Shown here: positions 22,445 through 34,179 of the stretch, in pieces | Numbering within the stretch: the first letter of the stretch is position 1 | Layout of the letters: each line of letters opens with the position of its first letter | DNA from: Apium graveolens | Taxonomy: Eukaryota > Streptophyta > Magnoliopsida > Apiales > Apiaceae | NCBI RefSeq assembly: GCF_009905375.1 | Contig: NW_027418083.1 | Span: forward strand, 101,272-165,271 | Length of the DNA: 64,000 bases | Reading direction: 5' to 3' | Notes under the pieces: generated by a model | What the model saw: only the letters and a program-made list of their open reading frames with translations | Told to the model about the DNA's origin: nothing | The model's database searches: none | Program-made: the position numbers and the translations under genes

Positions 22445-22667
22445 GTTTTTACTTTTAAGTAGTGTGTGTTTGTTATATGAATGATAGATCTGGTTTGTAC
22501 ATATTCTTTCAAAAAATGAATGCATGGTTCTTGATTTAGCACCCCCATCTGACATGATCGTTGTAGAATTCAGACAAACTTTGTGGAATGTTGATGTAAA
22601 ATGATGTTCAAGATCTTCTTGTTTGGTAAGTTGTGGGTTGAGTTTGTTATAAAAATTTGTCTATCAG
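22445..22667. other. Flank between CACTA and exon-like segment
   Basis: No gene recognised. It ends with TGTCTATCAG, a usable splice acceptor for the segment at 22668. Confidence 0.35.
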
Positions 22668-23346
22668 CCGGTGACGTAATTACCTTTCACAAGTGTGAAG
22701 ATGGTGATGGTGTATCATGTCAAATTCCTATCTATGAACATAAAGTGGCATCGAAAGAGATTGATTTCAGAGGTATGAGGTTTTAATTTATGATTGCAAG
22801 TACATTGTCGCCCTTTTATTTACTGAAACTATGTTTATTATATGGAAACATGTTGGGTACCTAAATGAATATAAATTTGTATAGAAGAAAGAGTTCTTTT
22901 CGATTCTTCAAGTAGATAATTGAAAACTCAATAAAAAGTGGAGAACTTGTAAGTTAAAAGTAACACGCACTTCATTGGAAAGATTAATCAACTATCACAG
23001 TTGTTAAATCATTATTTTCACTAAATAAATTATTTTTATTTGTTAGGTACTACCATATGTATTGTATCAATATACAGAATCATGTTGGGTACCTTTTGTA
23101 AATTACTCCTTGGCAGAGGGATATCATTAACTTCCGATTATCGTGACCAAAAAATCTATGAGCTAAAAGATTTTTTTAAAAAAAATCACGTAGAAAATGA
23201 CTAATTAATATTTTTCAATTGTGCTGTAGCTTCAGAACTTTCAATGACTATCTATGATGGGGAATGTATGGACCACCTTCATGATTTGGATGGATATTTA
23301 AGGTTTGAAGACTTTGATATAAAATTTCCTGGTCAAATATTCATTG
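22668..23346 (+). other. Unknown plus-strand gene, two exon-like segments
   Basis: Segment A (22668-22772) follows acceptor CTATCAG and ends at donor GTATGA; it encodes GDVITFHKCEDGDGVSCQIP and EHKVASKEIDFR. Segment B (23230-23346) follows GCTGTAG and ends before GTGAGA; it encodes MTIYDGECMDHLHDLDGYLR and FEDFDIKFPGQIFIG. The splice phase agrees: joining A to B keeps one frame. The intron would be 457 bp. I do not know the family; no upstream exon could be assigned and the CACTA element lies immediately upstream, so the gene may be disrupted. Confidence 0.4.
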
Positions 23347-23576
23347 GTGAGAGAAAACAGAATGCTATGTATAATTGCATCTATTTCTATTTATAACTAA
23401 CGAACTGATTCACAATAAATCAAACAAATAAGAACGTATCATTTTTTTATTTGTGTTGCTATGGATGATGAAAATGAGTTAATGGTTACTCCTCAATTAG
23501 TATTAACATTACTAGTTTAGAAGAAGGTATTAATCTGTTATCTTTTAACATTGAAAGATATGATAACTATTTCTTC

Positions 23577-24017
23577 GTGGTAACACATTCAGATGGCACC
23601 ATAATCAGGAACAAAGGTAGAGTTGTTGCACAGGGATATTCACAAAAAGAGGGCATTGACTATGATGAAACATTTGTTCATATGGCAAGACTGAAAGCTA
23701 TCAGGATTCTCTTAGCTTATGCTGCTCATAAGAAATTCAAAGCCTTTCATATAGATGTCAAAAGTGCTTTTCTAAATGGAGAACTTGAAGATGAATTATA
23801 TGTTGAACAGCTACCTGGATTCATTGATCCAAAATTTCCCAATCATGTCTACAGACTTGACAAAGCACTGTATGGACTCAAACAAAGACCAAAAGCGTGG
23901 TATGAAACACTTACCAAATTTCTGATTGAAAGTGATTTCAAGAGAGATACAATTGATAAAACCTTAGTTTATATTAATAAGGGTAAATATCTGATTTTGG
24001 TACAAATATATGTTGGG
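23577..24017 (+). pseudogene. SIRE-type Copia reverse transcriptase fragment
   Basis: Encodes the central RT region: DGTIIRNKGRVVAQGYSQ, then [39 protein letters not shown] and ALYGLKQRPKAWYETL, as in SIRE/Maximus Copia elements. It begins abruptly within RT and breaks at about 24017 just before the catalytic YVDD would be complete. The sequence then changes into gag-related DNA of the opposite orientation. It is a fragment, probably displaced by rearrangement of the element at 24018-31100. Confidence 0.85.
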
Positions 24018-26250
24018 TCCTATTTGACATCTTATGTTTTGCAGCAAAAGACATCCTGTCAGGATTTGGTCCATCAGGAATTGCTCCATCAGGATATGCC
24101 CTGACAGGTTTAACTCTATAAGATGCATGAACATTCAATTTGGTAGATTTAGCAGAATTAACTCTTTTATTGAGCTTGGGTAAGGGATCATAATTATTGT
24201 GATACAGACTATGATAATCCTTACAATATAAATAGAACACAAAATATTACCATATTGTAAAAAAGGGTTCAGTGGTTTATAAAATACTGATCTACCATTA
24301 ATATCAAACTCAGGTATAAGAGTAGCTTTTTTTTACTCCTCCTGCAATCAATAGCAATATGATTAGTACTTCCACAGTTAAAACTAGCTTTTCTAGGAGC
24401 ATCAGGAATGTATTTATAATTACTTGCTTTATTTATACCCTATTTACCATTTCTACCTCTTTTTATACTTGATTTGTGAGGCCTAGCAGTTGCTTCACAA
24501 ATCTTCTTTTCTAGTTGACTTTTAGAGAAAAGACCTATATTTTTATCCTTCTTTTCCTTGACTTTAAATTCAACTTTCTTCTTTTCAAGAACTATAGAGG
24601 TAGAACCTGCTTCATATCCTGACTTGGCCCTATTTTCATCAATACTGACAAATTTAACAAGTGTAGTGTTGGTTATAATTTTATTAATATTTTTATCAGT
24701 GAGTTTATTATATCCCAAACACTCTTTCCAGTTTTTATCATTTATGAAGTTGTGAACCTTTCTTCCTGAAGTCATCCAGGTTTTAAACAGTCCTCTTTCC
24801 TTCTCAAGTACTTCCTCTAGCATGACCTATTTAATGTGCATCTGAGCTTCATTGTGTGTGGCCTTTTTACACACTTTTTCGTTTTCATGCATATATACAA
24901 GCTCAACTTCTAAATGGTCATTTCTCTTTCTAAGTTATTTATTCTCATCAATTAAACTGTCATTTCCAATTGACTTGCTCTTAAAACTAGCATGCAGAGA
25001 ATATAAGAACGTTTTCAAATCAGACAGGCTATCAATATCTATAGGGAAAATAGTAATTTGTACCTTATCGATGGAAGACACATCCTCTCCATTAGTAGCC
25101 CTAAAAGCATATCATTCATCATCATTTTCTGATCATGATGAGTACATCCAGTCTTTGTTGGAGCTTGAAGTGAACAATGCCTTTCCAGTTGATTTAGGAC
25201 AATTAGTAGCAAAATATCCTCTTTCATTGCAGTTGTAACAAGTCACCTCGGTCTTGTCAAACGTCCGTTCCTTAGAATACTGACCATCATTCTTCTTGAA
25301 CTCGTCCTTGCCATCACCAGAGTATTTCTTGTTAAAGCCACCTTTTCTTTGTGTCCTTCCAAACATCATTCTTCTAAATCCTTTCACAAACATGGCAACC
25401 ATCTGAACAACTTGAGGATTATCCAGTTCAATGTCAGAATTTTCATCAGTATCTGTGTCAGGATCTGATGACACAGTGTTAGGATCTGACTCCTCAATTA
25501 CTTGACTTCTTTTTGAGCTCTTTCTAACTCTTTCCTTGCTTTTGTGAGCTTCAACATTTAGAGCAACAACCTTCATTTTCTATCTTTTCCTGTTCCTTTA
25601 TTATTGAATCTCAAGATCATGGGTTTTCAGCATCCTATAGACTTCATCTAGTGGCAGTAAATCAAGATCATACCGATGCCTGATTATGGTTGCCTGCGTG
25701 TCCCATTCTTCAGGAAGAGCTCTTAGAAACTTGGTGTTTAAATCCTCCTTATCATACTCTTTTCCAACCAATGACAGATCATTCAAAAATGTTAGAAATG
25801 TGTCATAGATGTCATTTATAGTCTCATCAGGTTTAGCATCAAATTGTTCATTTTCTTGCACAAGAACAACCCTTCTGTTCTTTTTGATTACCATGGTTCC
25901 TTGACACTGAGTTTCCAAAGCATCCCATATAGCCTTGGCAGTTTTGAAAGCAATCATCCTCTTTGACATCACATTGTCCAAACTATTATGCAGAATATTC
26001 CTGACTTTTGCATCCTTAAGCATTGCGGCTTTCTCAGGATCTGACCATTCACATCTTTCCTAATGTAGTGCTCTGGAACTGTTGTAGTCATGGACACAAC
26101 GTTTTGAGAATACGGAGGTATAATGTGAATTATATCAATGTATGCGTCATAAATGGCTTCAAGGAACATCAACATCTTGACTCTCCATGTAGACTAGCCA
26201 GCCTTTTTAAGGACTGGAATTTTCATACTTTTATACTTGCTTTTAGACAT
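24018..26250 (-). pseudogene. SIRE-type Copia gag (element C), decayed
   Basis: Starts with ATG at 26250 (MSKSKYKSMKIPVLKKAG, then an in-frame TAG at codon 19). After a frameshift near 26030 it encodes the Gag core (MLKDAKVRNILHNSLDNVMS; LRALPEEWDTQATIIRHRY), with stops near 25600-25580. Then comes an acidic linker and the zinc knuckle CYNCNERGYFATNC (about 25230). The C-terminal part (24823-24440 and about 24240-24018) has lysine-rich text and YPDGAIPDGPNPDR. The frame ends at the junction with the plus-strand RT fragment. Gag of SIRE elements forms the virus-like particle. This copy has several stops and frameshifts. Confidence 0.88.
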
Positions 26251-26284
26251 GTTTGATCTTTTCTAATTAACAATCAATTAGTCT

Positions 26285-26296
26285 GCTCTAATACCA
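26285..26296 (-). other. Primer binding site of SIRE element C
   Basis: Minus strand TGGTATTAGAGC, one mismatch from the initiator Met-tRNA complement, two bases inside the LTR edge at 26299. Confidence 0.8.
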
Positions 26297-27431
26297 CTTG
26301 TTACCCAGAATATGATAATTGTTTAAGGAGGTTGGATATAATTATCAAATAAATTGATTGTCAAGGAAGTAAAGTAAGAACAATATAGATCAAATAACAG
26401 TTTATTAAATCTTTTATAAACTGTTACATAACTCTCTCAAAAAACAGGAATCTTAAGAGCTGCTAGGTTATGAATTGTAACACCCCCAAATCCGGGGTCG
26501 GGGATCCGGGTTGTCACGAGATCCATTTCCCTTAACAACACCCAATCTTAATACACAATCAACTACTCTGTACTGTGACCCCACAATAAACACACACACC
26601 ACAAGTTATAGTCTCAGAGATGAATATTCAAAAATAATCACAAGTCGTTTTATTCCACAATTATATGTCAATATACCTTAAAAGGTTTTCTGGATAAATT
26701 TACATTTCTTTGCAATTATTACAATTCATAATATACATAAGTCTGGTACATTATTAGTTGAAAACTTAGCCTATTGGTAATTTCTACCTCAGCTACAGCG
26801 GCCTCAACGCTTCCAGAAAGCTGCGGAACGTTTCCTATCCGCTTGCGAATTGGGAGCTTGGTCCTGTTCATCTTATCTATCTGATGTTGTGTGATGAAAG
26901 AAGAAAGCAAGGGTGAGCAGCAAGCCTACCAAAATAATATGTATAATGATTAACAATATATGAGCCTACTCATAATACTCATGAAAGTCTTGGTCAAAAG
27001 AAATGAACCAAGTTGATATCTTAATGCGATGAAGTCGCATTAAATTCAGTATATATATATATACATATATACTTTTCAAAATATTGGAAGTCCTCTTCCA
27101 TGCATAATATACACAAAGTCCCAGTGTATAACTGTATAAAAAAATATCGTTGCAAGGTGATCTCATATATCTAAACCTTGTCTCAACGTTTTTCTGAAAA
27201 TCTTTGTCATTCATAAGACAATTATTAATTTGATATTAGTTTAAAAGACGAAGTTACAAGATACCCCAATATACTTATATCTTTCCCAAATACTACTTGA
27301 ACTACCACCGTTCAAGTTATAATCAGTTTCAAAAGTTCATCACATAGATGAGACTATAAGACAAGATTTGAATAGATTCAACCTTTGAAATATTATTAAA
27401 GGAAATGAAGTTATGATATACTTCATTTAGT

Positions 27432-27434
<3 letters not shown>

Positions 27435-27468
<34 letters not shown>
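27435..27468. repeat. (TA)n microsatellite
   Basis: About 17 TA units inside the solo LTR. Shorter TA runs occur at about 28571-28600 and 28757-28778. Confidence 0.9.
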
Positions 27469-27469
<1 letters not shown>

Positions 27470-28260
27470 ACATATACATCTTCTTTATACATTTCCTGAA
27501 AACCTCTGTCATGTAAAGTATGAACAGAATTGCAATATCCAATAAATTTGGAAAGGAAAAGAATTTTGGCATAAACCAGATATCTTGCTAATCAGGCAAA
27601 GATACCAATAAGTAACCTTTTCTACTAGTAGATGGACGAATTCCCCACTGGTCATCACCCTGGTCGTAATAGGACCTTATGCTGGACTGCCACTCAGCCA
27701 CTTACGCATTTGATGGACTCCCACTGAGCCACTTACACTATCATGGACGCCCACTGAGCCCATGTTGCTTATGCCGACTCAATAGATGGACTTACTTCCC
27801 GAACGTTGGGTAAGTAATCAATTCATTTACCAAAACTGCAACCTTGTTGCGAATATAAAATACACCACAGAGCCGGATCCCTCAGGTTTTGAGCGAGTAT
27901 TTAAATCCCCTTAAAAAAGAAGATCTTAAATATAAAAATGAGTTTTGGGATCCGCTCATTTTGAAGACTCGAAAACACTTTAAAGAGTGTTTGGAGTAAA
28001 GCTGATTTAATGAAGTAAATCAGTCCCCAGTATATTTAGAAATGTCTGAATATTATTATTTAAATAATATTCCCATAAAGAATAATCTTTATAAAAATAA
28101 TTGAAGTAGAAGTATTAAAACTTATACTTGAAACGAGTATTAAATAACCAAAGATATACTTATACGAAAGTACTATCTTTATTTGAATAATCGAAAATAA
28201 GTTTGATTATTGACACCTTATTCTTTAATAAAATAAAGAATATATTGCAGTAATAAGCGG

Positions 28261-28525
28261 AGTCATAATACCTCGAATTAATATTATAAATAATATTCAT
28301 AAAATAAAGGAGTCATACATCCTCAAATGAATATCCAAGTAATATCCAATAATAATATAAAAGAGTCATAAGCCCTCGAATAATATTCGAAATAATATTC
28401 AATAAATAATATAAAGAGTCATAAGCCCTCGAATGAATATTTAAATAATATTCATTTAATAAAATAAAGAAGTCATAAGCCCTCGAATGAATATTCATAA
28501 TAATATTCATTAAATAAAATAAAGT
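28261..28525. repeat. Tandem block, 5 copies of about 53 bp
   Basis: AGTCATAAGCCCTCGAATGA-type units start at 28261, 28311, 28364, 28417 and 28471, each followed by AATAATATTCA and AATAAAATAAAG. It is an internal expansion of the gypsy LTR. Confidence 0.85.
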
Positions 28526-31100
28526 TATCGAATAAACCTTATTCGATTAATAGTTTTGAAAACTATAACCATATATATATATATGTATATATATACATAT
28601 ATACAAAATCAACTTGGGATCTTCGACTCCCGGTTTAGAAAATATTTCCACCTTTTGGGTCCCTATACTTAGGGTATATGCAAGTTACCGCTATCCTCTA
28701 GCATAGGTATTATCAACTGAATCAACAGATATATATAGCAAGAATACGAAACAGGCATGTATATATATATATATATATCATAGCAGCATGCTTCAATATA
28801 TTGCAACATTTGCTAATTAACCAACATGCATCTATCGCAAGATAATGCAAATACATATATACATCACAACAACAGTATAACGGGTAGAAAACTTGCCTGA
28901 GCGACTTGGGGTGATAAAAGGCTCGGGACGAGTCTGGTAACCTATAAACAACAAGTAAGTTGGAATTAAACCAAAGTTACTTGTAAATCTATACTTTAAC
29001 TAACTTAGACTCTAATGCTTGTTTTGCGCTTACTGATTTGCTTAAGTCACCCGGGTACCCTCGGCTCCACCATTTTTAATAATTTAACCTTTACGAGTTT
29101 TAAGGCGATTCCTTCGCGAGTGTCTTACCAACTGCCTAACACTCTCACCATAATTGTTTCATACATTAATTAACCCTTTTTGGTCTTTAACCTATGTTTC
29201 AAAGTAAGGCGAGGGGAAAAGTTTCGTTCGCGAAACGCCGTTAGTTGAAACGGTCGTTTCTCCTAAACCGTGCATCGGAATCGAACGAACTACATATCAA
29301 AACGAAGCTCGTAACACGAGGTATCTATACATGGCAATGGTCATAATCTAGCAGGGGGTTCTCGGGTCCTAATGTTATGCACAAAAACAGTCTAAAGAAA
29401 ATCGGACGTTATGACGGCTATGTTTACGCGATTTCCCAATTTAAAACCATTCAAAACCAACCCAATTTAACCTCAAATCAAACATACAACCAACATCCAT
29501 CCTTATCACATCATATCAGCCCCAACCAATTCAATTTTAACATTCATACTTATGCCTAAGCTTGAATTTAACTATACTACATTCTCTTAACCAAAACAAC
29601 AACATTTACCATTCCATTTCCATACCATTTCAATCCCAAACTCTAAATCACAAACACTAAGATACAATATCACCCTACTAATAAAAATCATCTTATAATA
29701 CATAGGAATCTAGGGTTTGGAGATGATATACCTTCCTTGAAGTGGTGGGAGTAGCTAGGAAGCCTTAAGAAGCTTTGAGAAGTCTTAGGAATGCTTGGAT
29801 CTTCAAGGAAATCAAGAAAAATTTCAAGTTAAAAACTTGAAAACATTACTCATTGTCTTCTTCTTTGATTAAATGAAGAAGATTGAGAAGGAATTGATGG
29901 CTTAAACTCATGATATAGCCCTAACTAAGCATAAGGATGATTAGGGAATTATCTTACCAATTTAGGAGGCTTGGATCTTGAGTTTTGAATTCTTGCCCAT
30001 TTGCAATAGTAAAAAGCCGAGAGCATGAAGAACAATGCCTTGGTTTCTTTTTTTTTTTTGATTTTGATGAAAGTGATTTGCTTGGATTGGTTGATTGGTT
30101 TTGTGTTTGATTTAGTTAATTACCTTGTTGTCCTTGATTTTGTGTGGTTAAAAAGCCACCACATCTCCTTCCTTCCCATGTCATGCCCATGTCATGTGGT
30201 GATGTCATCTTTCCCTCCTTGTCCTCTTCTCATTGGTTGGGTGACATCACTCTCTCTAATCCCTTTGCTTAACTTCCTAATTGTTTGCCTAATGACCGCT
30301 GATCTGTTATACGGTTCGCTTAACTTTCGTTCTCGTTTATCGTTTGAAGGATCATACCCGGGATCTTATTACTTAGGTTCCCTTAACCTTTCTCAATACA
30401 TTATATTCCTTTTTATGATCCTCTATTATAATCCTTTAATTTAAATCCTTTTTATCATGTTACCTTATACTCAATTCTCTCCGTATCTAGTGGATTTCCG
30501 GGAAAAATCAAAGTGTTCGGAATTGGATTCTGACGATCTTTACATACACTTATATACCATATAGAGTACTAATAAAATCTCAGAATATCCATCTAAGAAC
30601 CCCTACATAGTGTGGCATAAAAAGTTTTCTTATTCAGCAAAACACTATTCATAAGGGTTTCAAAAAATTTCCCAAAAAATTTGGGGTTATTACATGAATA
30701 ATACTCGAGATCTGTACCAACTGTAGTAACCTAATCCGTGTTTATATATCAAACAACTACATAATCAGTCTCTATCAATTATAAGATATTTTACAATATG
30801 ATATATCTAGTTTCTATACATATATACTCAACAAGTACGTTCCTATAAGTGAGGAACCAACAATACAAAACTCTTCCAATACTAGGACTATATCAATCAA
30901 ACAAATTCTGACTTATCCTGTAGTATAGTCATATATTAACAGTGTCATATCCTAATGCATGCAGATACTGACAACTGATCAAATCATGACGCTTTGACAA
31001 ATCCTGACTGACATATGCATATCCTGATTGACTTCAGCTAATCCTGATCTTGATCCTAATCCCAACAAATCCTAATTTCTAACTTAGACATTTTCCAACA

Positions 31101-32064
31101 AGTAAAAGTACTATAAGGTATAAAGACACATAAGCACACTACAGTCAAACAAGGTTTTTTATACTAATGTACACTTAGAATTAGAGTTTACAAGAAATTC
31201 CATGATAAGGCATTAGGACAAAACAATAATGTTATTAGGAAAATTATCAAAAAAACTAATCTCATTAGAAAAACTTGTAGAATTATATGCTCCAGCACCC
31301 ACTCCGGACCAAAAGTCATTTGCAAGGCGCTTTAAGTTATTAGCAACATCAACTTCTATTAAGTAAACCTGTAGAGCTTACTAAAAGATTGTAACTAAAA
31401 GAAAAAGGACACTTCTAAATTTAAACCATTTAACATACTCATATATTCAGTAAAATTATTTGTTTGGATATTACCCAGTGATATATTTAGACAGAAACTA
31501 GAAGAAAATATTTAATAAAGGTATAAGGTCTCTAATAATGCATAATATGATCTTCTAGATACAAGGAAAAACACACTCGAGGTTGTGCAACATTTGTAGT
31601 TCATCAAGATGCACACACCTAATCGTGTAGCCACCATATACGGAGAGATCTGCCGTATTTGTGCTCTTTTTTATTACATAGTGACTCATTTACTAACTTG
31701 TCAAACAAATAAGACTTCAGGACAGTCACGTATATCGGGACATACACATATTATATGTACAAAGTGACTTAAGCATGAGTAAGAGAGGATAACTAATTAA
31801 AAAGAAGATGACTATTTAAAAAATAGAGAAAGAAGATTAGATTTCATGTATCGAAACTCTCTATAGATTAGCATCAATTACCACTCTATAGAAAGAAGAT
31901 GGCTAATTAAAAAATGTAAAACTCAAAATTAACTGAACCTTTAAGGTAAAACCTTCAAAATTGACATTATGTACAAGAAAAACAGAGGAGTTACATATAA
32001 ACATGTAAAGGGACATGGTACAATATTTCATCATATTGATGTATATAATGCAGCAAACCGAAAT
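31101..32064. other. Intergenic, no gene seen
   Basis: AT-rich flank of SIRE element C. No frame or repeat that I can assign. Confidence 0.4.
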
Positions 32065-32111
32065 TGAGAGAGAGGGAGAGAGAGAGAGAGATAGATAGAT
32101 AGATAGATAGA
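32065..32111. repeat. (GA)n / (GATA)n microsatellite
   Basis: A GA-rich run passes into five to six GATA units; it directly precedes the 288-bp duplication. Confidence 0.9.
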
Positions 32112-32123
32112 CGATTGACTCAC

Positions 32124-32699
32124 CGGTGAAACACAGATAAACAATTTCCAATTAAAATACATGCTGAATTCGAACATTTACTCAAATCCAATTAAAAATT
32201 AACTATTTAAAACTAATTAGAAAGCACAACATTAACTAATTATAAAATTAGGGTTTGAAATTGAAGCCTCCAATTTAAAAAATTAGGGTATAATTTAAAA
32301 GATTTGACCTTTTGAACCTCTAATTGAACAAAGCTTGACCACCTTTTCAATTGAACAAGCACATTCAAGAAAGCTTGAGCTTGAGCATAGTAAGCTTGAG
32401 TTTTTTCACGTCGGTGAAACACAGATAAACAATCTCCAATTAAAATACATGCTCAATTCGAACAATTACTCAAATCCAATTAAAAATTAACTATTTAAAA
32501 CTAATTAAAAAGCACAACATTAACTAATTATAAAATTAGGGTTTGAAATTAAAGCCTCCAATTTAAAAAATTAGGGTATAATTTGAAAGATTTGACCTTT
32601 TCAACCTCTAATTGAACAAAGTTTGACCATCTTTTCAATTAAACAAGCACATTCAAGAAAGCTTGAGCTTGAGCATAGTAAGCTTGAGTTTTTTCACGT
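32124..32699. repeat. 288-bp tandem duplication (2 copies)
   Basis: Copies at 32124-32411 and 32412-32699 begin CGGTGAAACACAGATAAAC and end TTTTTTCACGT. They differ at roughly a dozen bases. Each contains the AAGCTTGAGCTTGAG motif and the plant leader-like ATTAGGGT. A third copy begins (CGATGAGAG) but diverges at once. The 60-codon minus frame inside is repeat-borne. Confidence 0.88.
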
Positions 32700-32939
32700 C
32701 GATGAGAGAGATGTTTGTGCTATCGGGGAAGAGTTTGATTTGATTTTGATTTAATTGTTTTGATATAATATGTATTGGTTTTGTTTTTGTTTTAATGTTA
32801 ATGATTGAATGTTATATGTGGGTAAAGATGAAAAAGAGGAGGGAGAGTTGGAAAAATTCTAAGGCATGTGAGGGATTTTAAAGTGGAAGTGAAAATCTGG
32901 TAAAAGGGGAAAATAAAAGAGGAGTTGCGCTGCTCCATT

Positions 32940-33097
32940 TTTAAAACAAATCTAATACATTGGTTGAATAATAATCTGATGTCTATTTTATTAAAAGACA
33001 TCGGTTTGTATCAATCCCATATAAAAAAGTTCTTGCATAGGTGTACACTCCAACCGAGGTTTAAAAGGTGATGTATATTCTACTTTTTCTAGTAGTG
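32940..33097 (-). mobile_element. CACTA terminus (fragment)
   Basis: The minus strand reads CACTACTAGAAAAAGTAG starting at 33097, the canonical end of many plant CACTA elements, with GACATC repeats behind it (near 32995), typical of their subterminal zones. The other terminus was not found with a matching 3-bp duplication. Confidence 0.5.
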
Positions 33098-34179
33098 CTA
33101 TTCTGAACTTAGAATGGAAAAGAAATACCTGTCTTCGGTCGTTAGCAACCATGCGCTCAGTCAAGCAACACAATCGTCCCATTCCACTGTCTCATAACAT
33201 CACCATTTTCTATTTCGATAATTCCTTGATCTCATGCTCATTCGATGGCTCCGAGCCTAATATGCAATACTATCCTACTTTACACTCAAATCATATGTTT
33301 GGTCATGATAGTGTCGAAATATCCATATCTATCATTAAAAGATCTCACTTCAATTCTCTAAATGGAAATTACTTGACGAACTACTCATCTGAAACTTTAT
33401 CGTCTGCCGATATGATAACATACAAATTGATTAAATAATTATACACACCAGTTGGTCCTACTTATGCAAATATGATGCACGTAAACACATGATTCACGTA
33501 TCACCTAACTCTTAAGCATGTTATTCACGTAGCACATAAGTCATATCGCCCAAATATAGGGCTCAACTTATTTAAAAATCGAAATCGGTTCAAGTTATGG
33601 ATTTTTAATGATTATCTGACTTAGAACTATTCAAAAAACAAGCGACCTTTACCTACAAAAGTAGTTATGTCCAAAAGTATTTTTTAATAATATCGGATTA
33701 TTTTTCTCATTCTAGACGCGTTCATTTTATATAAACAGACAAACGGTATATTTACTACGAATGAAATAAGAATAATTCAATAATAATATTATTAATTGAT
33801 TATTTAATACCTTCACATATTTTTAGAAGCTCAAAATAATTTTTAAAAATTATTTGTTTTAAATATAACTAATTTTATTTTATTTAACTATTTAAAAATA
33901 AAATTAATCGATTAAATAAATTAATCGATCAATTAAATGAATAAATAATTAACTAAAATAAATTATAAATAATTAAATCAAATTTGGATTTTTTGAAATA
34001 ATAAAGGAAATAATTTTCTGGAATAAAAATAATTTATTTATTTATTTAAAAATATTTAACCAAATAAATTTTGATATTAAAAATAAATTTTGGAAATAAA
34101 ATCCGAATTTCGAATTATTTTTAAAAATTATTCAGACTCAACAAAATATTAGGGCTCAATTAGGGTTTTCAAGATCAAA
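33098..34179. other. AT-rich stretch, no gene assigned
   Basis: A 95-codon plus frame at 33151-33438 has no recognisable domain. From about 33740 the sequence is very AT-rich with repeated AAATAATTTTTAAAAATTATT text, in keeping with degenerate LTR sequence. Confidence 0.35.

Larger units (their letters stand above)
26476..30694 (-). mobile_element. Gypsy solo LTR, 4.2 kb
   Basis: Bounded by TGTAACACCCCCAAATCC on the left and GGGGTTATTACA on the right, with perfect 5-bp duplications TGAAT at 26471-26475 and 30695-30699. No PBS, PPT or coding region is present, so it is a true solo LTR produced by LTR-LTR recombination. Orientation is inferred from comparison with the gypsy LTR ending at 38496, whose end (ATTTGGGGATGTTACA) matches the minus-strand reading of the left end. 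It contains microsatellites and a 5-copy tandem block. A 139-codon hydrophobic plus-strand frame at 30025-30444 lies in it and is not credible as a gene. Confidence 0.9.
26299..31100 (-). mobile_element. 5' LTR of SIRE element C, split by a solo LTR
   Basis: Minus strand TGTTGGAAAATGTC at 31100 to CTGGGTAACA at 26299. Without the inserted 4,219-bp gypsy LTR and one TGAAT copy it is about 580 bp. The PBS directly follows. The flank at 31101 is AGTAA; the matching duplication is not seen because the other end of the element is rearranged. Confidence 0.75.

Noticed and set aside
28261..28525. CRISPR-like regular repeats
   Set aside because: The units are contiguous and degenerate with no unique spacers, inside a plant LTR; a minisatellite.
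30025..30444. 139-codon hydrophobic plus-strand ORF
   Set aside because: It lies inside the gypsy solo LTR, in non-coding LTR sequence, and shows low-complexity hydrophobic text only.
31136..31150. CACTACAGTC as partner of the CACTA end at 33097
   Set aside because: The terminal text differs after six bases and the flanking triplets (GCA and CTA) do not match.
33151..33438. 95-codon plus-strand ORF
   Set aside because: No motif, no splice or promoter context; located among transposon relics.
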